In this document: positions 44,130 to 57,386 of the stretch, piece by piece
How the letters are laid out: each line of letters starts with the position of its first letter
How positions within the stretch are numbered: the first letter of the stretch is position 1
Origin: Ceratobasidium sp. AG-K
Lineage: Eukaryota > Basidiomycota > Agaricomycetes > Cantharellales > Ceratobasidiaceae
DNA length: 64,000 nt
Reading direction: 5' to 3'
NCBI GenBank assembly: GCA_037039685.1
Contig: JAWNGF010000001.1
Location: 5,394,001 to 5,458,000 of the forward strand
Notes under the pieces: model-generated
What the model was told of the DNA's origin: nothing
What the model saw: only the letters and a program-made list of their open reading frames with translations
The model's database searches: none
Translations under genes and position numbers: made by a program

Positions 44130-44797
44130 TCATGGTATCCGAATAGCAAAGGCGATACAGATGCAAATCAACGAGTCCTATACGGTTGTGAGTTTATTGA
44201 AACCGTCCAGGTAATTGGGGTGCTCACATTTGTATAGATTTCCTGGATACAAGCATCCGTGTCCTCCCAGTGGCATACCAACCCGGCGCTGATGGCGAAT
44301 ATCGTAAGTTATTACTCAAGATTGAATAGAAATATCCGTACCGCCCGCCTTGCCCGAGATTCTCATTGATCTGGGTCGTAACGACGAATTTACTGCGGCG
44401 ATATTAGATACATCTCCTTGCCAAATCGTGACACTCACAATCCGGTGGGCTCAATCTCTGCATTGCAAAGTTTAAGACAAGGCTAGATTGGGCAAGACTG
44501 AACTTACGTAGCATCCTAATCTTGATTCGTTCTCCAATCTCCTTGCACCACTCTTTGCACTTTTCCCGATCCTTTGAATCCCAGAGCATGCCTTGAAGGG
44601 TCGAAGCCAGCAGCTTCTTCATATAACCGCGAAGTTGATCAGAGTCAAACCTGCTTTATTTAGTATCGCGACGTCCCATCCTACCGTCGCACCCACTTTT
44701 TAGGCGGCGCAACTACGAGCGGCGAGGACCGATTCCCGACAGGGGATTGAGGATTCGGCGACCGCACGCGCGGCGAAGGCGATAACATATCTGACAT
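44130..44797 (-). CDS. Tctex-type dynein light chain
   Basis: A small dynein light chain of the Tctex1/DYNLT family, probably the Tctex1d2-like branch. Exons give MSDMLSPSPRVRSPNPQSPV, a Pro/Ser-rich start, then FDSDQLRGYMKKLLASTLQG, MLWDSKDREKCKEWCKEIGE, RIKIRMLR, the beta strands with FKFVVTTQINENLGQGGR, AGLVCHWEDTDACIQEIYTN and DSLICICIAFAIRIP at the end. The segments TQINENLGQGGR and CHWEDTDACIQE are the landmarks of this group. About 150 residues. Introns are short, one splitting the Lys codon before FDSDQ. It is divergent from the HAD phosphatase gene, with only 175 bases between the two starts. Confidence 0.85.
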
Positions 44798-44972
44798 TGC
44801 AGCAAGAACCAATAGTTCACAAGTCGTTGAGCAAAACGCAAGTCGAGTCGGGGCGAAGCCGTTGGACTCTCACGTGACCGTTCCCCTTGCCTCGCGGCTT
44901 TTGTCTAAACCGTCATCATGATCACCTAGTCGACTCGGCTTTTACCTCACTGCTTGACAACCACTTGTTGAA
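44798..44972. promoter_or_regulatory. Compact bidirectional promoter
   Basis: Only 175 bases separate the ATGs of the Tctex (minus) and LHPP-like (plus) genes, so both promoters must overlap here. It is GC-rich and has no TATA box that I can see. Confidence 0.6.
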
Positions 44973-46058
44973 ATGGCGTTACCTCCTATACGCGCGCTCT
45001 TGATCGACCTTAGCGGCACACTGCACATTGGAAAGGATGCGCTTCCGGGTGCGGTCAATGCGCTCGGCCGGGTTCGCAGGGCTGGTATTCCCGTTCGGTT
45101 CTGGTACGTCTTTCCCACTGTACCTACACTCTAATGACTTGAAATACAAGTTCCAACACCTCGAAAGAATCCACCTCGTCCCTGGTAAAGTCCCTTCACA
45201 AAATGGGATTTGAAATCCAGGCAAGCGAGGTATTTACCAGCCTGGGTGCTGCGCGTCAAGTCGTGCGCAGACAGAAATTAAAGTGAGCGGATTTCAACTC
45301 AGGGTCGGCTATTTACGGTTCCAGTCCGTACTTTCTGATTTCAGAATCAGCGCGGGAAGAGTTTGCAGACTTTCCAAAACTGCACAATGTGTATGATCAC
45401 GATGCGGTGGTCATCGGACTCGCACCCGAGGAGCTCTCGTATGAGAATTTGAATGTCGCGTTTAGGATTTTGACCGGGGAGCGACCGAATGATACGACGG
45501 CGTGTGGCAAGGACCGAGAGCACCCCTCTGCGCCGCTGATTGCGATGCATCGTGCGTCGTACGTTCGCCATGCAGACGGAGCGCTCTCGCTCGGGCCTGG
45601 TGAATAAATTGATTCGAAGCGATCGGCTCGGCTGAACGCTTGGCAGGTCCGTTTGTAACGGCGCTCGAGACGGCTGCCAACGTCAAGGCGCATGTGCTTG
45701 GCAAGCCTACTCGCAAGTTTTTCGAAACGACGTTGGAGAGTTTGGCGAGCGACGGGATCGAGCGGGAAATGTGGGTGAATACGCATCCGGGCCATAACGA
45801 CGCTGCTTCTCGGTCGATTGTGATTATTGGCGACGATGTTATAAACGATTTGGGTGAAGGCGCGGTTGAGCTTAACCTCAGGCGTGTGTTGGGTGAGTAG
45901 ATGCGGTATGGTGGCACTGTAATTTACCATAGTTGTCAGTACGGACGGGGAAATATCGCAAGGGAGACGAGGATCGGGGTGGAGCATCTGACCCACGCCC
46001 GGAAATATATGATTCGTTTGCCGATTTTGTGCATGCCATGCTGGGCGATTCCCCGTGA
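44973..46058 (+). CDS. HAD-family phosphatase, LHPP/HDHD2-like
   Basis: A haloacid-dehalogenase phosphatase of the LHPP/HDHD2 group; human LHPP removes phosphate from lysine, histidine and pyrophosphate. Motif I is IRALLIDLSGTLHIG, with the group's D-x-S-G-T in place of D-x-D-G-T. Motif II lies in PVRF|CSNTSKESTSSLVKSLHK, where the Thr in SNTSKES is the usual residue. The cap domain runs from GFEIQASEVFTSLGAARQVV through YDHDAVVIGLAPEELSYENL. GPFVTALETAANVKAHVLGK and PTRKFFETTLESL supply motif III Lys, and VIIGDDVINDLGEGAVE motif IV. The end reads VRTGKYRKGDEDR and then ADFVHAMLGDSP. About 290 residues. Introns split the Phe-Cys and Val junctions. Confidence 0.86.
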
Positions 46059-46526
46059 GCACAGTGCTCGAGGGCAGTGGCGAGCTGCTGGCGTTGAACA
46101 CGTCGTGCGGATTGTATAGAGCGTTGTATGCTACCGGTCATATTGCTTGAATTGGATATGGATGTGCGATTTCAAGTGAGGTCACGAGGGCGGGTTCGCG
46201 CATGGATATCAGGGCAACGTCAGGGCCTTGTCGGTTTCGAGAGCGACTCAACCACCCTCTCCACACGGCCTCTACCAGTCTACCACGTCGGCACCACCAG
46301 CCCAGAGCCACTCTTTCCCGCCATAGACTGTTGAAGGAGATCAATTGGACATCGGAAGCAGTCCCGATTTAGTCACCAGGCCAATCCGCAGTCACCGACA
46401 TAGCCTCGCTTGAGTGCGGCGCTGCACTGTCGACCCCAAATTCTGCGATAACAGTGTGATAAAGGAGCGCTAAAAACGCTTTTACACCGTTTGGCCCCTG
46501 CGACAGACCCAGTTGCAGTTGCAACC
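46059..46526. other. Intergenic region, promoter of the TVP38-like gene
   Basis: About 470 bases. No gene is supported. Confidence 0.4.
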
Positions 46527-48038
46527 ATGTCCCGCAACCAACCGTCGTCGAGCAGCACTCCCCCACCCTCTCTTCCGTCCCACTCGAGCTCCAGCTCACG
46601 GCAGCCCCGGCCTACATTCCACTATACCAACACCAATGCACATATCCCCAGTCTGCACCCCCATAATTCCAAGTCGAGCGAGTGGCCAAACGAAAAGGCA
46701 CAGCCGCTGGACCACGGCATACGGCGAACACGGTCCGTCGAGCGCGCGTCGCTGGCAGTCGATGAACGGAGCAGGCCTCCAACATCGACCATGGCGCTTC
46801 ACTCGCATCCACCTCCAACACGCACCCCCCTCCGCTACCCATATGCCCCAGTGCGCTCTCCCCACCCCCTCCGGCCAGAACCTGAGCTGCGAATAGGCGG
46901 TGGTAGTTGCAGTTGCGAGATGCCCGATTCACTCAAGCCGTGGATCCCCATGATCATCTGGGCGCTTTCCAGTGTTGCATTCCTCGTTGCAATTACCTAC
47001 TACAAGACAGAGGTGTTTACAGGTGTGTTGGTTGGAGCCCCGTACTTGTTGGTTTTAACTTTTCCAAGGCCTCGACGAGCTGTCTCAATGGCTGCAGAGC
47101 CAAGGCTACCAAGGACAGTTTATACTGTTCGTTTTGATCTTTATCACGACTTTTCGTAAGTGACTCGCTCACCGCTCTGTCGCGGGCTAACGTCGGACTA
47201 GCTCCTCTTCCCCTCTATTCTACGCTCATTGGGTTATCGGGTTATTGCTTTGGCGCCATGACCGGCGCCGTCATCTCGTATTTCGCCGCTCTCAGCGGCG
47301 CACTTGTAGTATTTATCTTGTCTCGCACTTTTCTCCGCTGGCACATTGCGCGCCTCATCTCACACTCTCCTTCGTTCAAGCGCATCCTGCGCGCCATTGA
47401 AAAGCGACCGTCGTTGCTGTTTCTTATCCGACTAGCGCCGTATCCATACAACGTCATGAACGTCTTGCTCGCCTCCTCTCCCCGTCTCACACTGACGACC
47501 TATACGGCCTGCACTGCCCTATCTCTTCTCAAGGTCATTATCCACACGAGCATCGGAGCGAGCATCCACTCGTTTGCGGATTACCACATGCGCGAGGGAG
47601 CCAAGGACGAGGACGATTCTGGCCTCGGCCGGGCATGGACGATTATCGGGATCACCCTGTGCTTGATGCTGTTTATGTATCTCTCCTGGGTCGCCCGCCG
47701 GGCCGTGGATGAGCTCGATGACGAGGACGACTGCATGGTGTCTGGGGGACGCGCAAACGGTCCCGTGACTCGCAGCTTGGCGCCAGTGCGGGGCAGGCGA
47801 GACGACGAAGAAGCAGTGGCGTTCCTCTCGCCCGCTGCTTTGGACGAAGACGAATTTGTGAATGCTTCACGATCCAGAGAGTCTGAAATGGCCGAGGTAT
47901 GTACCATTTGGGTTTCTAGACTCTGGTTCTGATCTCCTTTATTACTCTTTCTTATCGCTTTGACAGTCTCCCTTCAGGGAACGTAGCTATCCTCCGACCG
48001 AGATTAGCCCGTCGAGGACGTATGCTGGTAGTAGCTGA
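46527..48038 (+). CDS. TVP38/TMEM64 family membrane protein (VTT/SNARE-associated domain)
   Basis: A Golgi or ER membrane protein with a VTT (DedA-like) domain. The first 130 residues are a Ser/Pro/His-rich cytosolic part (MSRNQPSSSSTPPPSLPSHS). Then come membrane segments: WIPMIIWALSSVAFLVAITY; GQFILFVLIFITTF; PPLPLYSTLIGLSGYCFGAM; and TGAVISYFAALSGALVVFIL. The VTT core follows (RTFLRWHIARLISHSPSFKR, RLAPYPYNVMNVLLASSPRL, ITLCLMLFMYLSWVARRAVD). The C-terminal tail is acidic and Ser-rich, ending SRTYAGSS. The R-x-A/P-Y-P-Y-N motif is typical of fungal Tvp38. An upstream in-frame start at 46491 is possible; 46527 is the better ATG. Three introns are seen. Proteins of this fold are now seen as lipid scramblases, which is inference here. 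Confidence 0.85.
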
Positions 48039-49138
48039 TTGGGTCTTGGTTTTTCTGGTTTTCTTCGAGGACTTATTCACGGACTTGCCCTACCCGGTAG
48101 GCATAGCAAAATTGTATTTACACCCACCTTACAGTATCCACAATGCATAGTTGCATGCTACCTAGCGAACTGCATGGCACCGTTCTTCGCGGGCTATCTA
48201 CACTTGGTGGACCGTATGCTATCCAGTGCAAGATGCTTCCCGCACCCGAAGCCTGGCGTGGACAAACCCAAAGCAGACAGTCGCTTCCCATGGCTCTTGC
48301 TTGATTAGAACACACCCACATGCTGCTTCCTTCTTTGACCGGCGCCCTCGTCGCTGTAACACGTGAAAGTCCCAACAGTATATGCGCTTTAATCTGATTG
48401 GTCCACTGGCTCGGCAACCCTCCAGAAGCGATTGGATCGTACGACGCAACGTCGAAACCTCGGGACGCTCCGCACGCATGGAGCTTGGACCATGCGCCGG
48501 TGGTTCTGGGCGGGAGTCGAGTGGAAAGTCGGGAGCGTAAACCCAATCCGAGTTCGGAATTAATTACTCTTACGGGCCGGCCAAGCGCTGTTATTTCCGT
48601 ACTTGCTGCTCCAAGACGCGGACGGATCTTCTCACCCTGAGAGAGGCAAAACCATCCCCCGCCGAGGTGCTAGCTCCACCCAAACTCAATTCACGATGTG
48701 CACCGGCTGTAAACATGCCCGCCGCCGTGCTGATCATGGGTTCCGATTACGTCCATAAGGCATGCACATCTATGTTGATCGTCGAGGATAAACTAAAAAC
48801 ATACGCAAAAAAAGATCGCGCAAAGCAACAGACACATTTACACATATTGGCACAAGGAGCAAAGCAAAAATCAAAACCCGAAGGAAAAAAGGCAAATAGA
48901 ATGGGGCGAGTGGGGTATGGTGCAAAATAGACACAGTGAAGGTGGTGAACAAAATAGGATCGTCTCGAACAAAAATGAGTGGAAAGCTCCACCGAGTCCC
49001 ATCCAGAAAAGCAAACAAGTACGATACAAAAGGCGTCAGAGTGACAATTTTATGCAGGACAGGACATCAGACGAGACTACTAGCGAGACCAGGCGGGCGG
49101 AAAGGGTATAATGCCGAGACTTCGCATAGTTGACCCTC
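48039..49138. other. Convergent intergenic region
   Basis: About 1.1 kb with the 3' UTRs of the TVP38 and HSF genes. The part 48780-49070 is A-rich on the plus strand. No convincing gene. Confidence 0.4.
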
Positions 49139-51207
49139 TCACGCGTGAATCGGCGGCTTGTTCCCGTCGGTCATGCCAAAGAACCCCAGGTCGGACGAGA
49201 CTGATTGTTTAAAACTGCAGGTCAGCTGAATTGAGCTAGACATGAGCAAAGCGGTTCCAAAAAAGACGAGTGAAGGGACCACGGGCGACGGTAAAAATGA
49301 GGGCGGCATTAAGAGAAACAATCACTCACACCGTGACATGTCCTCGGCTCCGCCAAACGGTCCCGAGGGGCCGTGTCCGCTCGCGGGTGGAGTCGTAGCG
49401 ATGCCATTGTCGTCGATACCGGGCGGGGTGTTGAGTGCCGAGTTCGAAGCGGGCGAGTGCCCAGACATAGTCGACGTCGACGTGCTCGGCCGTACGCGCT
49501 GGCTCATCCACTCGCCATTGTCGACACCGGCGCCCGAAGCAGAGTACGCAAATTCTGCAGGGGCAGGTCCGCCTTGGAAGGACCCGTATGGTTCTGCCAT
49601 GCTTCGACTTCGCTGAGGACCCATATGATCATCAGGCGCGGTGCCCGGTCTAGAACCCGCCTCGGAGTCGTACGGGCTGTATGGGCTTGGGTATGGGCTG
49701 ACTTGGCTGTGCCGCCTGGGCCTGCCGTTTCGGATGCTGAGCGAACTCGCACCTGGGGCCGCACCCTTGCTCGAGCCTGGGCGCACGCCGCTGGCCGAGG
49801 TGGGAGTCAAGGGTCGTCCCGAGTCGTCTCGCCCGCCGGCGCCGGTCGGGCGAAGCGCAAAGGGGTTTTGATCGCCGCCGTCGTAACCACCGATTGACGA
49901 GACGGAAGAGGCAACGCTGTAGCCAGTGTTGGGTCGGCTGTCGGGTGATCCGTGTCCAAAGCCACCCGAGCTCGGGGGCCGTTGGTACGAGCCAGAGTTG
50001 GCAGACGGGTTAAGCAGCGACGAGAGGCTGCCCGAGTGGCCAGAGGTAAGCGACGACGCAGGGGGGAGGAACGACCAGCTGGAAGTATCTGCACCACTGC
50101 CGGGTGCCCCAGTGCCGTATCCGGGATACTGGAAGGCGGCCGAGTCGCGCAAGACTGGCAGCTGCTGGCTCGAGTGGTGAGGCGGATACTGGTTCGAGTG
50201 GGCGTATGGCGCATGGGGGTCGTCGAGATGGCGGTACGAGCCATAGTTATGTTCGCCAGGGACAGTCAGCGGGGGCAGGCTATTGCCGTACGACGCTCCA
50301 CCACCCCATTTCTGTGGAGGCGCCACGTTGTAGTAGGGCTGGGGCTGGCCAGCTGGTTGCAGATGCGCAGTACCTGCAAACCCAAATGGCAGCGACGGCG
50401 CAGAGAATCCGCGGGTGCGAGGGGGCTTGCCTTGGGCTGCCATCGCCATCGACATGTGGTGGGGGTGCACTGGATGTCCCGGGTGTCCTGGGTGCCCCGA
50501 CGACGGCACGGTAATGCCAGGGGCCAGCGAGCCAGGCCCAAGCTGGTCACGCTTGCGGGGCTTGGGTAGACGGGGTGGAACTCGTCGCTTGAAGTTGGCA
50601 ACCACCTCGGGGGGCGAGTTTCGGTTCAACGTGGGGTGTGCTGCAAATACGTTAGTAATTACCAGTGGAAATGCAATGGACATACACCAGGTGCTCGCAT
50701 CGGGGTCGTCAATCGCAGGATCGACGTTGCGCAGGTTTACTTTTCGCATAAATCCATAAATCTACGCGGGGTTAGTTCGGGCCAAACACGAACAGAAGCA
50801 CTCACGTTGAGCTGCCGCGAAAAACTCGCAAACCGCGACTGACGGTAGATGCTGGGCAGCACATGCAGGGCCAGCTGCTCAGGTCGCTCGACAATAATCT
50901 GCTCGCCAGCAGCGTCCCATCTGATCATCGACTGGTACTCGGGGCGTTCAAGCAGCCTGCACCAAATGAGCGAAATTCGGGGGAAAATTGGCTGAACCTA
51001 CGCGTAGAGCTTGGTCAGAAACGTCGCCTGGGGCTTGGTTTCAAGCTTCTGGGCGTCGGAAGACTTGGGGGGCGTTGCATCGCCATCGTCATGCTCTTCG
51101 GGCGACTGGGAGTGGGCCGGCTGCACACTGGGGAGTGCCGGCGGGTAGATCTGCGACTGGTTGGGCGAGTAGTTGGACATGGTGCGGGGTGTAAAGACGT
51201 CTGCCAT
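49139..51207 (-). CDS. HSF-type transcription factor
   Basis: A DNA-binding regulator with a heat-shock-factor winged helix. The start is MADVFTPRTMSNYSPNQSQI. The domain reads TFLTKLYALLERPEYQSMIR, WDAAGEQIIVERPEQLALHV, LPSIYRQSRFASFSRQLN and, across an intron, IYGFMRKVNLRNVDPAIDDP, then SHPTLNRNSPPEVVANFKRR. The recognition helix is the FASFSRQLN stretch. The remaining ~430 residues are a Gly/Pro/Ser/Tyr-rich activation-type region without the long leucine-zipper repeats of classical Hsf1, ending DLGFFGMTDGNKPPIHA after a last intron. This layout suits fungal HSF-like regulators rather than Hsf1 itself. Targets are unknown. Start ATG 51207 is chosen because it is the first close to the domain; 51180 is an alternative. 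Confidence 0.85.
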
Positions 51208-51980
51208 GCGCTGCACGTGACGTGCTTGTTGTTGTTTCCTTTGCTGTGGCGGCGGCGAGCAGAAGGCAGGAGAGGGGAGAAGAACGATCGCCAGAAGAGG
51301 CGGCAACCCTCCATATATTCAGGCGCCGACGCGGAAAGAGGACCCCGCCGCCGCACTGTCCGGGGGACCGTCGGCGGAGCACCTGGCCCGTTTTTTCGGG
51401 TCCCAGGGTCCCCCATAGATTCCTCCGGTCACCCCACCCTGGTTTTTCTTACGGCAACGCATCTATCCGCACGGGCCAGCAAGTTTTGTCCCAGACAACT
51501 TCTGGATAATTGTTGATCCACTTGTGTCTTTTTTTCCCAAGTGCAGTTTACCCTTGCTTCTCTGATCGCGAGCTTCTCAGCCACTTGCGTTCCATCATTG
51601 TTTGTCCACGTGAGCCCATTTCGCTGCCTGGACAGTTGCCATGGCCTGCTCCAGTTTGCACGCTTATCGTCCTTTCCGAGTATCGCATAGTCGCTGTGAT
51701 TCACGCCACTGCAGCGTACACGATGCAGTGCTCACAACCTTAACTAAATGACGTGCGAGTCTAATATCCCCGCCTTGACCCGCACCCCTTCGGGCGTACA
51801 TCCCGGTACATGCGCATTTGTACCAATATCCGAGATAACGACCAAGCCCGCGGCACCCACCGCACTCTGTTCATATACCCACCCCTGTCCCGTCGCTGCA
51901 CTGTGCCAGGTCGAGAACACCCATCTTCGCGAACCCATTGCCACCAAAGGCAATCAAGCACGTTCTAACTACTCATCTTC
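51208..51980. other. Promoter region of the HSF gene and unassigned DNA
   Basis: The part nearest 51207 is the HSF promoter, with a C/G-rich stretch near 51300-51420. Overlapping frames beyond that have no family support. Confidence 0.4.
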
Positions 51981-53064
51981 CCTTCGCAGAGGCACCCGAA
52001 CAATCATGATAAACTTGGCGTCCTCTAATAATGCCATGCCAGGCGTATCCATCGTCTTCTCCAACATCCTGTCAACCGCCCCGGCGGCCCCGTAGTCGTG
52101 TGGAATTTTGAAAGAGCTCAGATGCTTATAGTAATCCAATACGCATGCTCTCTATCACAGATTACCCTCATCACCACGAGGCGACTGTATGCACTTTACG
52201 CCCAGAGGATTAGCCTTGCCAAAACAAAACTCCGGCGCCCGTACTGTCGCTCAGCAACATCGTTACTGCAGTACGATGGTCGTCCAATCGACCCCCAGGC
52301 GAGATGAGCATTTCATCATTCGTATTGTACACCCCCATCTCGCTCGGGGCACACAGGTCAATCACATCACCAAAACCAACTCGGCAACCCCAATAGCCAG
52401 ACGAGACCCCGGACAGTGTCAATACAAGCCCGCCTTTTCGTCAAACAGTGCGCTTCCAGCGCCCGGCGGCTACGAGAGCCAGTTTGACACAGGTGATTCG
52501 GCTTCCTCAACGTCGAAGCGAGTGTCTATTTTGTGCGTGACTTGGCGTACCTCGCAGAGGAGTATGCGCTCATCCGGACGTAAGCGGCATGGCCGGCGAA
52601 AATGCGCTGGCCCTGTTAAATGAAAGAGTCAGATTTGGGGGATAGACTTTGGGACGGACCGGAAATAATGACCCCACGTCCTTGAATGCGTCCCAGGATT
52701 CCCATAAACGACCGATACTCCCAATATGTCCATCTATGACCGTGGCTTGACGTGTACAGCTCACAACACGGGCATACTCGTCGCCACAGTTGAGATCTCG
52801 CAACGGATCACAGTCGGCACTTGTTTGCTTCCTATTCCCGTTTGCGAGCTCGTCATCCGGCATACACTCGGTCACGTCACATCTGGCTAAAACCCCGCTA
52901 ACCGATTGGGACATGGACAGGAGGGGGCGTGCGACAACTCCATAAGTCCATTTTCTCCCGTTCTGCAGATCGACGCATTCGACTTCTCCCGGATTCTGGA
53001 CGTTCAGAATAGAACCTTGGGTACAAGCGCCGAGGGTCTGCACGTGGTAACCATCGGCTGAGTC
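51981..53064 (-). pseudogene. Unrecognised, poorly resolved gene or remnant
   Basis: Several minus-strand blocks look like protein text but do not join in one obvious way. They read ADGYHVQTLGACTQGSILNV with VQNPGEVECVDLQNGRKWTY, VSCTRQATVIDGHIGSIGRL, DERILLCEVRQVTHKIDTRF with DVEEAESPVSNWL, GDVIDLCAPSEMGVYNTNDE, and HDYGAAGAVDRMLEKTMDTP, which ends in MIVRVPLRREDE before TAG at 51981-51983. The first block opens without an ATG and the third ends in an in-frame TAG. Either many short introns are present or the gene has decayed. I recognise no domain and propose no function. Confidence 0.3.
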
Positions 53065-54373
53065 AGCATGGGCGGGTCGGGCTTATGCGCTCGACAATAC
53101 AGTTACCGACGTAGCCTGCTGACTGTCTTAGCCTGGCTTACTCCTCTATGCGGACATTGCAATTGCGCCGTAGCCACTTGCTATGCGAGGCGACAGGATT
53201 TGTCTCGGGTGATACACGCTGCGTGATACAAACTTGCCTGCTTACGCTCAGCTCTTGCGCTCTATGACTTTGGCCGAACTCGCATGAGTTACCTGACTAT
53301 CCGAAGCTAGCGGTGGACAAACGCTGGCGGAACCACGCACATGCACTGGGAGGAATCAACCGGTACGCAGACAGGATTTCGAACCCCTACCACGAGACGC
53401 CTGATATTACACCTCAAAAAGGGTGAAGCTCTTGGGCAATATACAGCACAACGGAAGACAAGAAGGGGGGTCCCCGTGCGTTCGCGTGTCCAGCCCCAAG
53501 ATGGAATCCAGGTGAAAGAACCTTGGAACCCTCACCTCTAAAGCGACGCAACGCTTACCGCTCGGCAGACGTACACCTGTGTGCGATAGGCTCTTATTCC
53601 TGTGTCTACGCCCCTTACACTGGACGTTGACCAGCCGTCTGTCTGCCCATCCTTTCTCTTGCAATGGACCAAGTCCACGGGGGGTACAACTCCTAAAGGA
53701 GCAGTGCCAGCAGATGGCCAGCAAAGCACATGCTATCCCCACCTCGCAGGGTCGACCCACTCGCTATTCCGCCTCTCCAACCTAATCACTCAACCGCTAC
53801 CGTTCTAAGAAGCTGCTCACCCAATCATTACACATGATACCGGAAGCCAGCGACTCAGTGCTCTATTGGGGTCACTTGAGACATTCACACGTTGGTTCTC
53901 TCCTGCACCCGTTCCATCGCTCCACCTCCACCTGGGATAGTCCTCCCGTCGATCCTGCGCTGAGAGTGTGGGAGTCGAACAATCGACGTCCTTCTGTGGA
54001 TCCCTCTGTCGGTAGCGAAAAGGCAGACGGAGTCGTAATAGGTGAGCATACATCCACGGAATCGGGTGTATTCTTGCTCAAGGGTGTCGCTGAAAGGCGT
54101 TTGCCGCGTTGACCTCGCACCAAACCTTGTCGATGTTCAACGGGGACTCTAAATGCCCCATCGATCACCCAAGATCCAATCGATTCACCCCTCAACGTTA
54201 TGTTTCTAAAACTGTATATATGCAATGAATGGTTGTACGAAGCTCATAGCTCAAGTACGACAAGTATGTATGAATAGAGTAGGGCAAGGATGGTATGTAC
54301 TCGGAGAGATGCAATAAACCTAAAAAAGAAAGCAATACGACAATGTACCATAAAAAATCAGGATAGCAAAATA
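53065..54373. other. Unassigned region
   Basis: About 1.3 kb with overlapping frames on both strands. A plus-strand stretch near 53602-53700 (VSTPLTLDVDQPSVCPSFLL) reads like extracellular protein text but lacks a start, and a minus-strand stretch near 53900-54100 is Ser/Thr/Pro-rich. Neither can be assembled into a gene. The part next to 54420 should be the 3' UTR of the kinase. Confidence 0.35.
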
Positions 54374-54420
54374 ATCCAAATCAGTGTTCACCCATCCAAA
54401 TCAGTCTTGACCAATCCAAA

Positions 54421-54432
<12 letters not shown>
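54374..54432 (-). repeat. Three 20-bp tandem repeats overlapping the kinase stop codon
   Basis: ATCCAAATCAGT starts at 54374, 54394 and 54414, giving a 20-base period with few changes. The third copy includes TGA of the kinase gene (54421-54423), so the end of the coding region was duplicated into the 3' UTR. Confidence 0.85.
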
Positions 54433-56790
<2,358 letters not shown>

Positions 56791-57386
56791 GACCCAATAA
56801 AAGAGAGAATAGCGAGTTGGTGGGTGACTAGAGGGCGGGGGCAAAAGACGAGGTCAACGCCATCAAAAGGCACGTTTTGTGGTTGTTGAACTCAGGGTTC
56901 TAAATTTCCTGCTTCTAGGCTCCATTTGGTAAAATGTACACTTCTTCGTCGCATCAACGACCATTCACGGCACAGAAATTAGCTTAAAATATTATTCCCC
57001 GTCTCTCGCGCTTTGTACCGTCCAGCGGATCATCCCGGTATGGCCTGGTTACAGTCTTTCAAAAATCTCTGGCAGCCCCTCCTGTCTCATCGCGCTCGAT
57101 GCGGGAGGTACGGATGCCCCACCGCATATACGTGCATTGCATTGCCGTCGGGTATTACAAGCGTCGCGTTTTTCGTTTCAACCGTCAACTTTCAACAATG
57201 TTGTCAACTGATGACGGCGCGCCACCCACGTGACCTCGCTTGGTCCCTCTGCGCCTGCCACCCGCCACTATCTACGTTTACTCAGCCAACCAACCAGTAA
57301 GCACGAATCAAATATGTGTCGGTGGCGTGCTAACCACTAAAAATCTCCTTTAGCGTGTGTCAAACTTTGCGCAAGGCCACCTTACA
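56791..57386. other. Divergent promoter region: kinase and PEX11
   Basis: About 600 bases between the two divergent ATGs. No gene is supported within it. Confidence 0.5.

Noticed and set aside
46596..46932. Minus-strand frames rich in Trp, Cys and Gly
   Set aside because: Antisense shadows of the Ser/Pro/His-rich N-terminus of the TVP38-like gene.
49373..50569. Long plus-strand frames (174 and 205 codons)
   Set aside because: They are antisense to the Gly/Pro/Ser-rich region of the HSF-type gene, whose codon bias opens the opposite strand.
53361..53410. tRNA-like sequence on the minus strand (GGTTCGAAATCC, a T-arm-like motif)
   Set aside because: The five-base T stem does not pair well and I could find neither an acceptor stem, a D-arm nor an anticodon arm at proper spacing.
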